NCBI GenBank assembly: GCA_013824385.1 | Contig: PNNU01000014.1 | Span: forward strand, 1-18,660 | DNA: 18,660 nucleotides | Direction of reading: 5' to 3' | DNA from: Anaerolinea sp. | GTDB lineage: Bacteria; Chloroflexota; Anaerolineae; Anaerolineales; Anaerolineaceae | Shown here: positions 8,386 to 15,506 of the stretch, piece after piece | How the letters are laid out: every line of letters starts with the position of its first letter | Position numbering within the stretch: the first letter of the stretch is position 1 | Program-made: the position numbers and the translations under genes | The notes under the pieces: generated by a model | The model's input: the letters and a program-made list of their open reading frames with translations, nothing else | Told to the model about the DNA's origin: nothing | The model's database searches: none

Positions 8386-9314
8386 AGCAGTTTGACCTGC
8401 CTTTGCCACCATTCTATTGTTTGCATGATGCCGCTTTCAATGCTATATTTCGGCTGCCAGTTAACTTCACAATTTAGTTTCTTTGTATCAGCTAATAAGA
8501 CATGAGGTTCATCTTGGCGCATAGGAATTGCTCCTAAGTGGATAAGATTGTTCTTTTGCATTTTATCTGCGATTGTGAGAATAATATCTTTTACAGTTAT
8601 TAGTTGTCCAGATGCTATATTTACAGGTCCAGTCACATTGCTTTTTAGAAGATCAACGAAAGCACTTGCCACATCTTCAACATGCATGTAGTCACGAAGC
8701 TGCGTACCAAAGGAACATTTTGCAGTTTGATCTTTTAGTAGATTATTGATAACTGATGCGACCAACCGTTTTTGATTTTCGTGAGGTCCATAAACAAAAA
8801 AAATTCTTCCCCATGCACTGCTTAAACCTGTCTCCTCTGAAAAAATATATAATAAATTCTGTAAAGCATTTTTACATTTACCGTACACAGTCGAGGGCAT
8901 AAGTGGCGTAATTTTTTCTGAACAGTAACCATAACGCCAATCATACTCGGCACAACTCCCAGCCATAACGATCCTTTGACCACCGCACTTTTGGAATGCA
9001 TACATTAAATGCAAACTTGCCTCAACCCAACGCATGCTTTCTAATGAGGTCCAAAATTCTTCAGGCTTGGCAAGCCATGCAAAGTGAAGAAGGTGTGATG
9101 GTCGCAATGACTCTATGAATTCTGAAATCTCCTTCGTATCGAGTAAATCTACCTTATGCCATTGTACTGGGAACTTGTTTTCTTTTGGAATTACCATGCC
9201 AACTGCATGTACATCGAAACCATTTGATATGAGTAAGTGTAAACTATGTTGGCCAATAAATCCAGAAGCCCCAGTAACGAGAACACGATTTACTTTTTCT
9301 GTCAATTGATTCAT
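8382..9314 (-). CDS. NAD-dependent epimerase/dehydratase (extended SDR)
   Basis: 310 aa. VLVTGASGFIG (11-21) is the nucleotide-binding G-x-x-G-x-x-G motif. S120 in MAGSCAEYDW and Y144-x3-K148 in STVYGKCKN form the SDR catalytic triad. RDYMHVEDVASAFVDLL and GPVNIASGQLITVKDII are typical of the sugar-binding half of nucleotide-sugar epimerases, dehydratases and 4-reductases. The ATG at 9314 has GGA 7 nt upstream; a longer frame from a TTG at 9326 exists but is less likely. Its stop overlaps the start of the CmcI-like gene. The IS inserted about 70 bp upstream separates it from wzt, so it may depend on a promoter near or inside the IS end. Exact sugar product cannot be told; resemblance to CDP-abequose or dTDP-6-deoxytalose synthases is only general. 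Confidence 0.88.
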   Translation of the reverse strand: MNQLTEKVNRVLVTGASGFIGQHSLHLLISNGFDVHAVGMVIPKENKFPVQWHKVDLLDTKEISEFIESLRPSHLLHFAWLAKPEEFWTSLESMRWVEASLHLMYAFQKCGGQRIVMAGSCAEYDWRYGYCSEKITPLMPSTVYGKCKNALQNLLYIFSEETGLSSAWGRIFFVYGPHENQKRLVASVINNLLKDQTAKCSFGTQLRDYMHVEDVASAFVDLLKSNVTGPVNIASGQLITVKDIILTIADKMQKNNLIHLGAIPMRQDEPHVLLADTKKLNCEVNWQPKYSIESGIMQTIEWWQRQVKLL

Positions 9315-9396
9315 GATTTTATCCAATCGGCGTTTGTTTTCATCTCATTAAATCTACATATCAGACATCACTACTGTACAGACGAGAGCTTTATCT

Positions 9397-9406
9397 TAGG
9401 AAATAG
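9397..9406 (+). repeat. IS left subterminal inverted repeat
   Basis: TAGGAAATAG, exact inverse of 10957-10966. The relic carries a degenerate version (CATGAAATAG) at 1747-1756. Confidence 0.75.
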
Positions 9407-9417
9407 GAAAAGCGTCC

Positions 9418-9446
9418 TCTAAAATGCGATATGGAAATGTTGCCAA
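9418..9446 (-). promoter_or_regulatory. Possible weak outward promoter in the IS left end
   Basis: On the minus strand, TTGGCA (9446-9441) is a good -35 match. It is followed after 17 bases by TTTAGA (9423-9418), a poor -10 matching 3 of 6 consensus positions. It points toward the epimerase and all genes left of it. The -35 is conserved in the relic, the -10 is not. Weak evidence only. Confidence 0.2.
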
Positions 9447-9478
9447 ACAAAAACCATATACACAATAAGGAGGACGCC

Positions 9479-10746
9479 ATGAAAAACGTAACAGATTCGG
9501 GACAAAAAGTAAAAAGGCAAAAAAGTTTGGTGGCACTGGAACGCGCATCCTGGATTTTGGGTATCGACGTCGGCAAGGAGAAGCTTTCCTGTGCCTGTTG
9601 CTGAAGGATGAGACGTTTCGTTGCCGGTTCGATGTTGAAGCTTCTCTGAATGGTTTCCAGATGATGCTGGAGAGAGTGAAGACGGAGACCAGAGGGGACG
9701 GGACGGTTGTGTTTGCACTGGAGCCGACGGGGCATTACTGGATGATTCTGGGCCAGTTTTTCGAAGATCACAACCAATCCTATGTGTTGGTTCATCCTTT
9801 GGTGGTCGCGCGGAGTCGCGAAGTCAAGCAACTCAACCGAGGAAAGGCCGATGCTTCCGATGCCCGTTTGATTGCAGAATTGGCTTGCCGGGGGACAGTG
9901 ACCCGGACACAGATACCGGAAGATGACTGGGCAACGATCCGCTTTTATGCCCGGGAATATATGGATCGAGAGAAAGAGATCACCCGGTAGAAGAATCGGA
10001 TGATGAGTTATCTGGAGACGACACTGCCGGGTTTCCTGGAGATTTTCCCCAAACCCCTGGGGATGAATAGCCGGGCTTGTCTGCGTTCTTTGGTCAATTT
10101 TAGAGAAGTCCTCCAGGGAAATATCGTCCAGTTTGAGAGCCAAGCTCGTAAAAGCCTCACAGGCAAAAGACTGATGACTTCCCGGGTCAGGCGTCTCTTT
10201 GAGATGCTTCAGCGGGGAGACGCCCTCGGCCTCAGGGCTGGTCGTAAAACCTTGTTCTGGAGGATTATCAACAGCCTTGATCGTTTGGAGTTGTATGAGA
10301 AGCAGCAGGATATGGCACGCAAGGCCTTGATAAATCTTTACGAGCAGTGCGAGTTCAAGCCATATCTGGATTCGGTATGGGGAACAAGCTCTCTGACCAA
10401 TTCCTTGGTGTTGGGATTGATGGGAGATCCTACTTCTTATGACACCCCGGCTTCTCTGATCAAAATGGCGGGATGCGATCCGGTGCCCAACGAGTCCGGA
10501 AAATTCAAGGGCAAGGCATCCATCTCTCATCGTGGTAGGAATCTTCTCCGCAAGACAGGAGACCGAACCTCCTTCCTTCTGGAAAAAAGAAACACCGTCT
10601 TTCGGAACTTTATGAATCATTTGACTGTGCGCCCTAAGAATAAACTTACGAAACGGCAGGCCAGGATCGCCTGTATCAACAAGTATTTTCGGATTATCTG
10701 GGTGCTCTGTAACCACCGGGTGCTCTTTAATCCGGCGTTGGCATAA
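9479..10746 (+). pseudogene. IS110-family transposase, frameshift plus in-frame stop
   Basis: The original gene encoded about 422 aa, starting at the ATG at 9479 behind a strong AAGGAGG (5 nt spacing). The first frame reads ILGIDVGKEKLSCA (first DEDD aspartate in GIDVG) and then stops at TGA 9602-9604. One missing base near 9594 would join it to the next frame as KLSCALLLKDETFR. That frame has the catalytic glutamate in ALEPTGHYW and the KADASDARLIAELA aspartates, then meets an in-frame TAG at 9988-9990 (EITR-stop-KNRMMSYLET). It continues in the same frame to 10746 with the C-terminal Tnp_20 domain: SLIKMAGCDPVPNESGKFKG, holding the catalytic serine, and ISHRGRNLLRK. Two independent lesions mean it is almost certainly inactive and any mobility would need a transposase supplied in trans. 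Apart from these lesions the protein looks full length. Confidence 0.92.
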
Positions 10747-10956
10747 ATCGTATTGCGTTTTGGAGGCACCAAGTACCGGATTGGCATGACATTCATGGAT
10801 GGTGAGCCCGTGAGCTTTGAGAGCTAAATGCTTGTGTTGCAATATGGGCAACCTTCTTTTCCCATGCTCGGATGAAGAATATTGGAGAAAATCCATAAGA
10901 TAAATCGAGGGGAAAGGATCCAACTTCATGATTGCCTATGTCCATTTTGGGCTTGA
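10747..10956 (+). ncRNA. Candidate bridge-RNA region in the IS right end
   Basis: About 210 bases without a gene between the transposase stop and the right inverted repeat. IS1111-group elements are known to carry their bridge RNA here. By hand I can fold a stem of 10749-10756 with 10839-10846 (TATTGC with GCAATA plus flanking C-G and G-U pairs), enclosing CACC (10767-10770) paired to GGTG (10801-10804). A second long hairpin has a continuous 3' arm, 10916-10929 (GGATCCAACTTCAT), pairing with ATGAAG (10872-10877), TTGG (10882-10885) and ATCC (10891-10894), with bulges of 4 and 5 nt and a 21-nt apical loop. No folding program was run, and exact RNA ends are unknown. Confidence 0.4.
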
Positions 10957-10966
10957 CTATTTCCTA
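10957..10966 (-). repeat. IS right subterminal inverted repeat
   Basis: CTATTTCCTA on the plus strand, exact inverse of 9397-9406. Its outermost three bases (10964-10966) are also the TAG stop codon of wzt on the minus strand. Confidence 0.75.
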
Positions 10967-12298
10967 TAGAATTATTTTCTTATCGGCACAATAAGAATCA
11001 TCCGCGACGTTTGATTTATTCATGCTTCTGAAACGTTCAACTTGCCACTCTAACAAAGGTCTTAACACACCACCCCACTGTCCTCCATATCCGTATCGAT
11101 GTGGATTATCGATGACTGTATCTTGCACGTTTAATGTCAGGTAGTGTTGCTTAAAAAAATGGACGATATGACCTAATTTTGGATATTCGGTTAAGGCAAA
11201 TCCAATTGTATAAGTACCTTCATTCAATAGATGCTGAGGTACATGGCATTTCGTAATGTAAATACCCGGATTAAATTTTTCCATTTTTTGAGCGTTACTA
11301 ACAAAGGCTAATATTCCTTCAGAGGTCGTGAAATGATAATTTGGAACCGCAACATATTTTATATCAGATCCGATTTGATAGACCATTTCCACAACTACTG
11401 GCTCATCTATTCGAATGGATGCTACGTTATTCCCGTTTTGATCTAGTATCCTTGCAGAAATAAACCGAGTAGTTCCAATAGCCGCAATCTCTTCTTGGTT
11501 CTCATCTTCCCGATTTATTTGCTGTTTAGTATAATGAGCAACTGCTTCTGCTGCAGTTGATTCGTAAGTAATTCCACCTTTTTCAAGGACCACTCCTTTT
11601 GTACATAGGTTACTTATAGCAGCCAAATTATGGCTCACAAAGAGGACTGTCCGGCCTTTTTTTGCCGCAGATCCCATCTTGGCCATACATTTTTTCTGAA
11701 AGCTGATGTCCCCTACTGCCAGCACCTCGTCAACTAACAGAATTTCAGTCTCTAAATGTGCCGCCACGGCAAATGCCAGCCTGACATACATGCCGCTGGA
11801 ATAGCGCTTCACGGGAGTGTCGATGAACTGTTCCACCTCGGAAAAATCCACAATATCATCGAACTTGCTTTTGATCTCCTGCCTTACCATGCCTAGGATG
11901 GCTCCATTCAGGTATATGTTTTCTCGCCCAGTTAAGTCAGGGTGAAAGCCTGTTCCTACCTCGAGGAGGCTCACTATACGGCCTTTGACTTTAATCTGTC
12001 CACTAGTGGGTGACGTAACTTGAGAAATGATCTTGAGCAGTGTGCTCTTACCCGCGCCGTTGGAACCGATAATGCCAATCACCTCGCCTTGTTGCACCTT
12101 CAGGTTCACGTCCCGTAGCGCCCAAATACATTCGCCATCACAGTTGTTGTGGTTGGCATAGCCGATCTTTTGCAGGGGGTCCGGTCTACCGCGCGTCTTT
12201 GCCCACCATCGGTTGAGGTCCTCATAAAACATGCGGGTGCTGATACTGCCCAACTGATAATATTTGCTTACATTTTCGATGGAAATAACAACAGCCAT
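10964..12298 (-). CDS. wzt: O-antigen/polysaccharide ABC exporter ATPase (Wzt) with C-terminal sugar-binding domain
   Basis: 444 aa. The ATPase domain has Walker A GSNGAGKS (78-85), the SLLEVGTGFHPDLTGRENIYLNG segment typical of polysaccharide exporters, signature YSSGMYVRLAFA (166-177), Walker B LLVDEVLAVGD (187-197) and switch SHNLAAI. A linker (about 240-265) leads to a Wzt_C-like beta-sandwich (about 265-430) ending GGVLRPLLEWQVE, the domain that recognises the modified end of the exported chain in Wzt proteins that have it. It acts with Wzm at the inner membrane, exporting undecaprenyl-linked glycan. Its ATG follows the wzm stop by one base (TAACATG). The stop codon lies in the inverted repeat of the inserted IS, so the last one or few residues (KKIIL) may differ from the ancestral end; the domain itself is complete. 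Confidence 0.93.
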   Translation of the reverse strand: MAVVISIENVSKYYQLGSISTRMFYEDLNRWWAKTRGRPDPLQKIGYANHNNCDGECIWALRDVNLKVQQGEVIGIIGSNGAGKSTLLKIISQVTSPTSGQIKVKGRIVSLLEVGTGFHPDLTGRENIYLNGAILGMVRQEIKSKFDDIVDFSEVEQFIDTPVKRYSSGMYVRLAFAVAAHLETEILLVDEVLAVGDISFQKKCMAKMGSAAKKGRTVLFVSHNLAAISNLCTKGVVLEKGGITYESTAAEAVAHYTKQQINREDENQEEIAAIGTTRFISARILDQNGNNVASIRIDEPVVVEMVYQIGSDIKYVAVPNYHFTTSEGILAFVSNAQKMEKFNPGIYITKCHVPQHLLNEGTYTIGFALTEYPKLGHIVHFFKQHYLTLNVQDTVIDNPHRYGYGGQWGGVLRPLLEWQVERFRSMNKSNVADDSYCADKKIIL

Positions 12299-12299
12299 G

Positions 12300-13175
12300 T
12301 TACACGGTATCCATAAAAGTCCGTTCGACGCGGTTGAAAATCAACACTCCGATCAGTAGCACCACTATCATAAAACCAAGGCTGTAAAGCAGATGCATAA
12401 CATTTACTATCCCAGCGCCGAGGTAGGCATATCTGAAGCTTTCCAGGATGGGGGTCATGGGGTTGGCAAGAATAATGAAGCGATACTTTTCGGGCACTTG
12501 CGACAACGGGTAGATGACCGGCGTGGCGTACATCCACAACTGCACTCCAAAAGTCACTAAAAATTGCAGATCCCGATAGCGCGTCGTTAGAGATGAAACA
12601 ATAATGCCAAATCCCAGACCGAGCCCTGCCATGAGGAATAGCAGCAGGGGTGTTAGAAGGATCCAAGCATTGGGCCGGATGGCTGCGCCGAATAACCCGA
12701 AATATGCCATAAAACATAGGAACAAGGCAAACTGGATCGCCAGAGTGATCAGGTTAGAAATCAGGATCGAAATGGGCACCGCTAAGCGGGGGAAATAAAC
12801 TTTACCGAATATGCCTGCGTTGGCTGTAAAAGTGTTTGATGTTTTCGTCAAGCAGGTAGAAAAGTAATTCCAGGCGACGGTTCCAGCCATATAGAACAAA
12901 AACTGTGGAAGACCGTCCGTTGACAAACCGGCTAACCTTCCGAAGATTACGGTAAATGTCAGAGTTGTCACTATCGGCTGTATCAGATACCAGAGCGGCC
13001 CCAGAATCGTTTGTTTGTAATAGGCTACGAAATCTCGCCAGACGAAAAGAGCAATCAGGTCGCGGAAGCGCCACAGCTCAGTCAGCCTCAGATCCAGCCA
13101 GTGTTGCTGGGGGCGGATGACCATGGTCCAGTCATCATCTTTCGGTATTGATTCGGTTGAATATATATCAGACAT
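12300..13175 (-). CDS. wzm: Polysaccharide ABC-2 exporter permease (Wzm)
   Basis: 291 aa, the normal size of the family. It has an N-terminal amphipathic part (HWLDLRLTELWRFRDLIALFVWRDFVAYYKQT), then about six membrane spans. Typical ABC-2 stretches include ILGPLWYLIQPIVTTLTFTV and ANAGIFGKVYFPRLAVPISI, followed by TTRYRDLQFLVTFGVQLWMY with ATPVIYPLSQVPEKYRFI. It forms the channel through which Wzt drives lipid-linked polysaccharide to the periplasm. It is followed after one base by wzt, so the pair is translationally linked. The start at 13175 lacks an obvious Shine-Dalgarno, though the N-terminus fits the family. Confidence 0.93.
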   Translation of the reverse strand: MSDIYSTESIPKDDDWTMVIRPQQHWLDLRLTELWRFRDLIALFVWRDFVAYYKQTILGPLWYLIQPIVTTLTFTVIFGRLAGLSTDGLPQFLFYMAGTVAWNYFSTCLTKTSNTFTANAGIFGKVYFPRLAVPISILISNLITLAIQFALFLCFMAYFGLFGAAIRPNAWILLTPLLLFLMAGLGLGFGIIVSSLTTRYRDLQFLVTFGVQLWMYATPVIYPLSQVPEKYRFIILANPMTPILESFRYAYLGAGIVNVMHLLYSLGFMIVVLLIGVLIFNRVERTFMDTV

Positions 13176-13216
13176 ACGGTTTCACTATCACTTTTGGCTG
13201 AAAGGTGTACCGCCCA

Positions 13217-14269
13217 TTAATCCATATCCAGGACGACCCGTCCCGCATTACCGCATTTGATCAGTTGAATGGCCTCGTTAATGCTATCCAGCTTGAATTC
13301 ATGGGTGATCAGCCCCTCCAACTTCATCTTGCCCGATTGAACCAGACGCAGGTAATTTGGGATGTCCACATGCGGCGTCGCGCTTCCTCCGTGCGACCCT
13401 TTCAGCACTTTCTTGAAGTGAAGCGGTAAGGTGTATATGGATGCGTGATCACCCTTTTTGGGCACTCCTACCAGAATAGTTTTTCCATCCGGATGCGTCA
13501 GGCTATAAGCCTGTTCGATGACTCTTGCATTGCCCGTCGTCTCGATGGCAACATCAGCTCCTTCAGCGCCGACAATCCTGCGAATCTCCGCTTCCAGATC
13601 GATCACTATGCTGGAATTTAAAACGTGGTCAGCGCCGAATTGCCTGGCCTTTTCAAGTTTAGAATCCACGATATCTATGGCAATCACAGGATGTGCGGAA
13701 ACCATTTTCGCCCCCTGAACGATGTTGAGTCCAACGCCACCAACACCAAAGACTACCAGCGACTGGCCAATTTTGAGTTGGGCGTCGTTGTTGATGACAC
13801 CTAATGCCGTTGTGATTGCACAACCGAAAAGGGTTGCCAATTTCAGATCGAAGGTCGGAGGAATTACCGTGAGCCGGTTTTCAGAGACAATCGCATATTC
13901 ATTGAATGTTGTTACCCGTCCGGCATTTAGAAGCCTATCCTGCCAACGGTATAATGGTAATGCCGATTCAACACCCAGGCCTTTCATCCAATGCAAAACT
14001 ATAAAATCGCCTGGCTTGACAAATTTAACCCCTGCACCAATGTCAACGACCTCGCCGGAACCTTCATGACCAAGCAGGTGTGGCAGGTATTTATCCACGC
14101 CCTTGACACCATCAATCTCGCCGATCTGGGAGCCGCAGATGCCACTGTAAAAAATCTTCACCAGGACCTGCCCGTAGTCCAATGTTTGCGGCAATTCTAC
14201 ATCGTCAATTACTAAGGGCTTCTTCTGTTCAGTAAGAATAGCGGCGCGCATAAACCGTGGTATTGACAT
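13217..14269 (-). CDS. Medium-chain (zinc) alcohol/polyol dehydrogenase lacking the structural zinc loop
   Basis: 350 aa MDR-family oxidoreductase. Catalytic zinc ligands are visible: C45 (SGICGSQ), H68-E69 (LLGHEGSG) and C150 (LFGCAITTALG), as in class III alcohol dehydrogenases. VVFGVGGVGLNIVQGAKM (172-189) binds the nucleotide, and the acidic residues of AIDIVDSK suggest NAD rather than NADP. The usual four-cysteine structural zinc lobe (about residues 95-115) is absent and replaced by HWMKGLGVESALPLYRW. The start is firm: GAGG 7 nt before the ATG at 14269. It sits between a C-methyltransferase and wzm, so it probably oxidises or reduces a (nucleotide-)sugar or related polyol for the polysaccharide; the actual substrate is not readable. 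Confidence 0.87.
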   Translation of the reverse strand: MSIPRFMRAAILTEQKKPLVIDDVELPQTLDYGQVLVKIFYSGICGSQIGEIDGVKGVDKYLPHLLGHEGSGEVVDIGAGVKFVKPGDFIVLHWMKGLGVESALPLYRWQDRLLNAGRVTTFNEYAIVSENRLTVIPPTFDLKLATLFGCAITTALGVINNDAQLKIGQSLVVFGVGGVGLNIVQGAKMVSAHPVIAIDIVDSKLEKARQFGADHVLNSSIVIDLEAEIRRIVGAEGADVAIETTGNARVIEQAYSLTHPDGKTILVGVPKKGDHASIYTLPLHFKKVLKGSHGGSATPHVDIPNYLRLVQSGKMKLEGLITHEFKLDSINEAIQLIKCGNAGRVVLDMD

Positions 14270-14286
14270 GAGTTACCTCTATATTT

Positions 14287-15480
14287 TCAGAATGGGGGAG
14301 GAATGAAAAATCGGTCTCCGTATATCCGCAGCCGGTCTGCAAGCCTGCTTGCGACAACGTGAGGAAGAGGAATGTAAACAGTGCCCTTATCCGGCAGGTT
14401 TTTAGGGTGATAGACAGGGCGACCTAAAAACAGTTTGTTGATTCGATCTGGATCCTCATCAACAAAAAAAGAAATTTGATAGGGAATTTCATTGTACAAC
14501 CAGGCACCTGAAATAGATGTCCCGAATATTCCTAAGTCATCATGAGCTGCGATTCGAGAAGCACAGGCGATATTTTCTTTCAACCAGGCAATTGCTGAGA
14601 GGAGCCACTGATGGGAATTCTCTAACGCTGCTTCTGATGCCAACAACATTGTATTTGCTACGACATTTTTACAGGCCAATACGGTCATTTCCTTTGGAAC
14701 AATGTCGGTCGAGGCCAGAACAATTTCAAATCCGCATCTCTCCAGAAGATTTTTTATGTTGTTCATATCTAAATGCAAGCAGTGGTCAGCTATAACCAAA
14801 TCAAAAGGATTGAGGGTGTAACATGGGATTTCAATCAGCAACAGACCTTGGGGGGTCAGTTTATCCTTCACTTTCCGAAGGAAATGAACCGGATCCACCA
14901 TGTGCTCCAGACAATGAATCATTGAAATCATGTCGAATGGCCCGGCAATATCTGTCAATTCACAAGAATAAAATGCATCGACATGATCTATCTTTTCAAT
15001 AGCTGTCCTGTTTTTCTCATCAAATTCCAATCCTGATAAAATCCAGGAGGGACAAATTTTAGAAAAGCATCTCAACAAATTGCCGTTTCCACATCCGATG
15101 TCCAGCAGAGTGCCCCGTGCTGGGAGCGCATACTGCTTGAGCAACTGAGTAAGGATTGATTCCGACCTGGACTGGGATAGTCCCTTTGACTGTTCAAATA
15201 CCTTTTGTTCCTGGCCGTCAGCCTGATAGTATACGGCATAAGTTCTATATATTTCTTCACAGTTGCGTAGGTAAGCATTATCAGCAACCTTTTGAATAAA
15301 ACCACAGGAGTAGCATACTCCGAGCTTTCCTCCTCTTCTCCAAGGACGGCAATCCGATGTCACTAAGGCAAGTTGGGCAAAATCTTCAACCAAAAGAATA
15401 TTAGCAGTTTGACAGATATGGCATTTATATACTTGTTTTTTCATGCAGTTACATTTTCTAATGACGCCCGGGATAAACAT
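14287..15480 (-). CDS. SAM-dependent C-methyltransferase with N-terminal zinc domain
   Basis: Up to 397 aa. An N-terminal zinc-binding domain has C20-x2-C23 and C56-x2-C59 (YKCHIC, VCYSCG). The central class I methyltransferase carries the SAM motif LLDIGCGNGNLL (125-136) and MISMIHCLEHMVDPVHFLRK. A third, Rossmann-like C-terminal domain (about 305-397) reads LGIFGTSISGAWLYNE and FFVDEDPDRINKLFLGRPVY. This three-domain order is that of the nucleotide-sugar C-methyltransferases (TylC3/NovU type), which add a methyl branch to a keto-sugar carbon. Some relatives serve other small-molecule pathways. The start is uncertain: neither the 15480 ATG nor the internal one at 15444 (MKKQVYKC) has a clear Shine-Dalgarno; the internal one fits the family better. 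It is followed by the dehydrogenase after 17 bp. Confidence 0.85.
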   Translation of the reverse strand: MFIPGVIRKCNCMKKQVYKCHICQTANILLVEDFAQLALVTSDCRPWRRGGKLGVCYSCGFIQKVADNAYLRNCEEIYRTYAVYYQADGQEQKVFEQSKGLSQSRSESILTQLLKQYALPARGTLLDIGCGNGNLLRCFSKICPSWILSGLEFDEKNRTAIEKIDHVDAFYSCELTDIAGPFDMISMIHCLEHMVDPVHFLRKVKDKLTPQGLLLIEIPCYTLNPFDLVIADHCLHLDMNNIKNLLERCGFEIVLASTDIVPKEMTVLACKNVVANTMLLASEAALENSHQWLLSAIAWLKENIACASRIAAHDDLGIFGTSISGAWLYNEIPYQISFFVDEDPDRINKLFLGRPVYHPKNLPDKGTVYIPLPHVVASRLADRLRIYGDRFFIPPPF

Positions 15481-15506
15481 TCGACTTCAATGCGTCAATG
15501 ACCTGC

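Larger units (their letters stand above)
9384..10969 (+). mobile_element. IS110-family (IS1111-type) insertion sequence, transposase broken
   Basis: About 1.58 kb inserted opposite to the polysaccharide genes, between wzt and the epimerase. It contains a DEDD-type IS110 transposase reading frame (9479-10746). A 10-bp inverted repeat, TAGGAAATAG, lies at 9397-9406 and, reversed, at 10957-10966. The left boundary is drawn at 9384 because similarity to the relic at 1734-1801 begins there, 13 bp outside the inverted repeat. The right boundary is uncertain by a few bases. Subterminal repeats plus a long 3' non-coding part (about 220 bp, against about 95 bp at the left) match the IS1111 group rather than the IS110 group proper. 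No target duplication is evident, as usual for this family. Confidence 0.88.

Noticed and set aside
8386..8412. Upstream start for the CmcI-like gene
   Set aside because: It would lengthen the overlap with the epimerase to 31 bp; the ATGA-coupled start at 8385 is the more usual arrangement.
9590..9604. Programmed frameshift in the transposase
   Set aside because: No slippery heptamer is seen at the junction, and IS110-family transposases are normally single-frame.
9988..9990. TAG in the transposase as a recoded (pyrrolysine) codon
   Set aside because: Neighbouring genes (radical SAM protein, ABC exporter, wzt) end in TAG, and the same transposase gene also has a frameshift, so simple decay explains it.
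9391..10929. Long 512-codon open frame on the minus strand
   Set aside because: It is antisense to the transposase, whose plus-strand frames carry clear DEDD and Tnp_20 motifs, and its translation looks like no protein family.
12268..12717. 149-codon minus-strand frame overlapping wzm
   Set aside because: Alternative frame of the well-supported Wzm permease.
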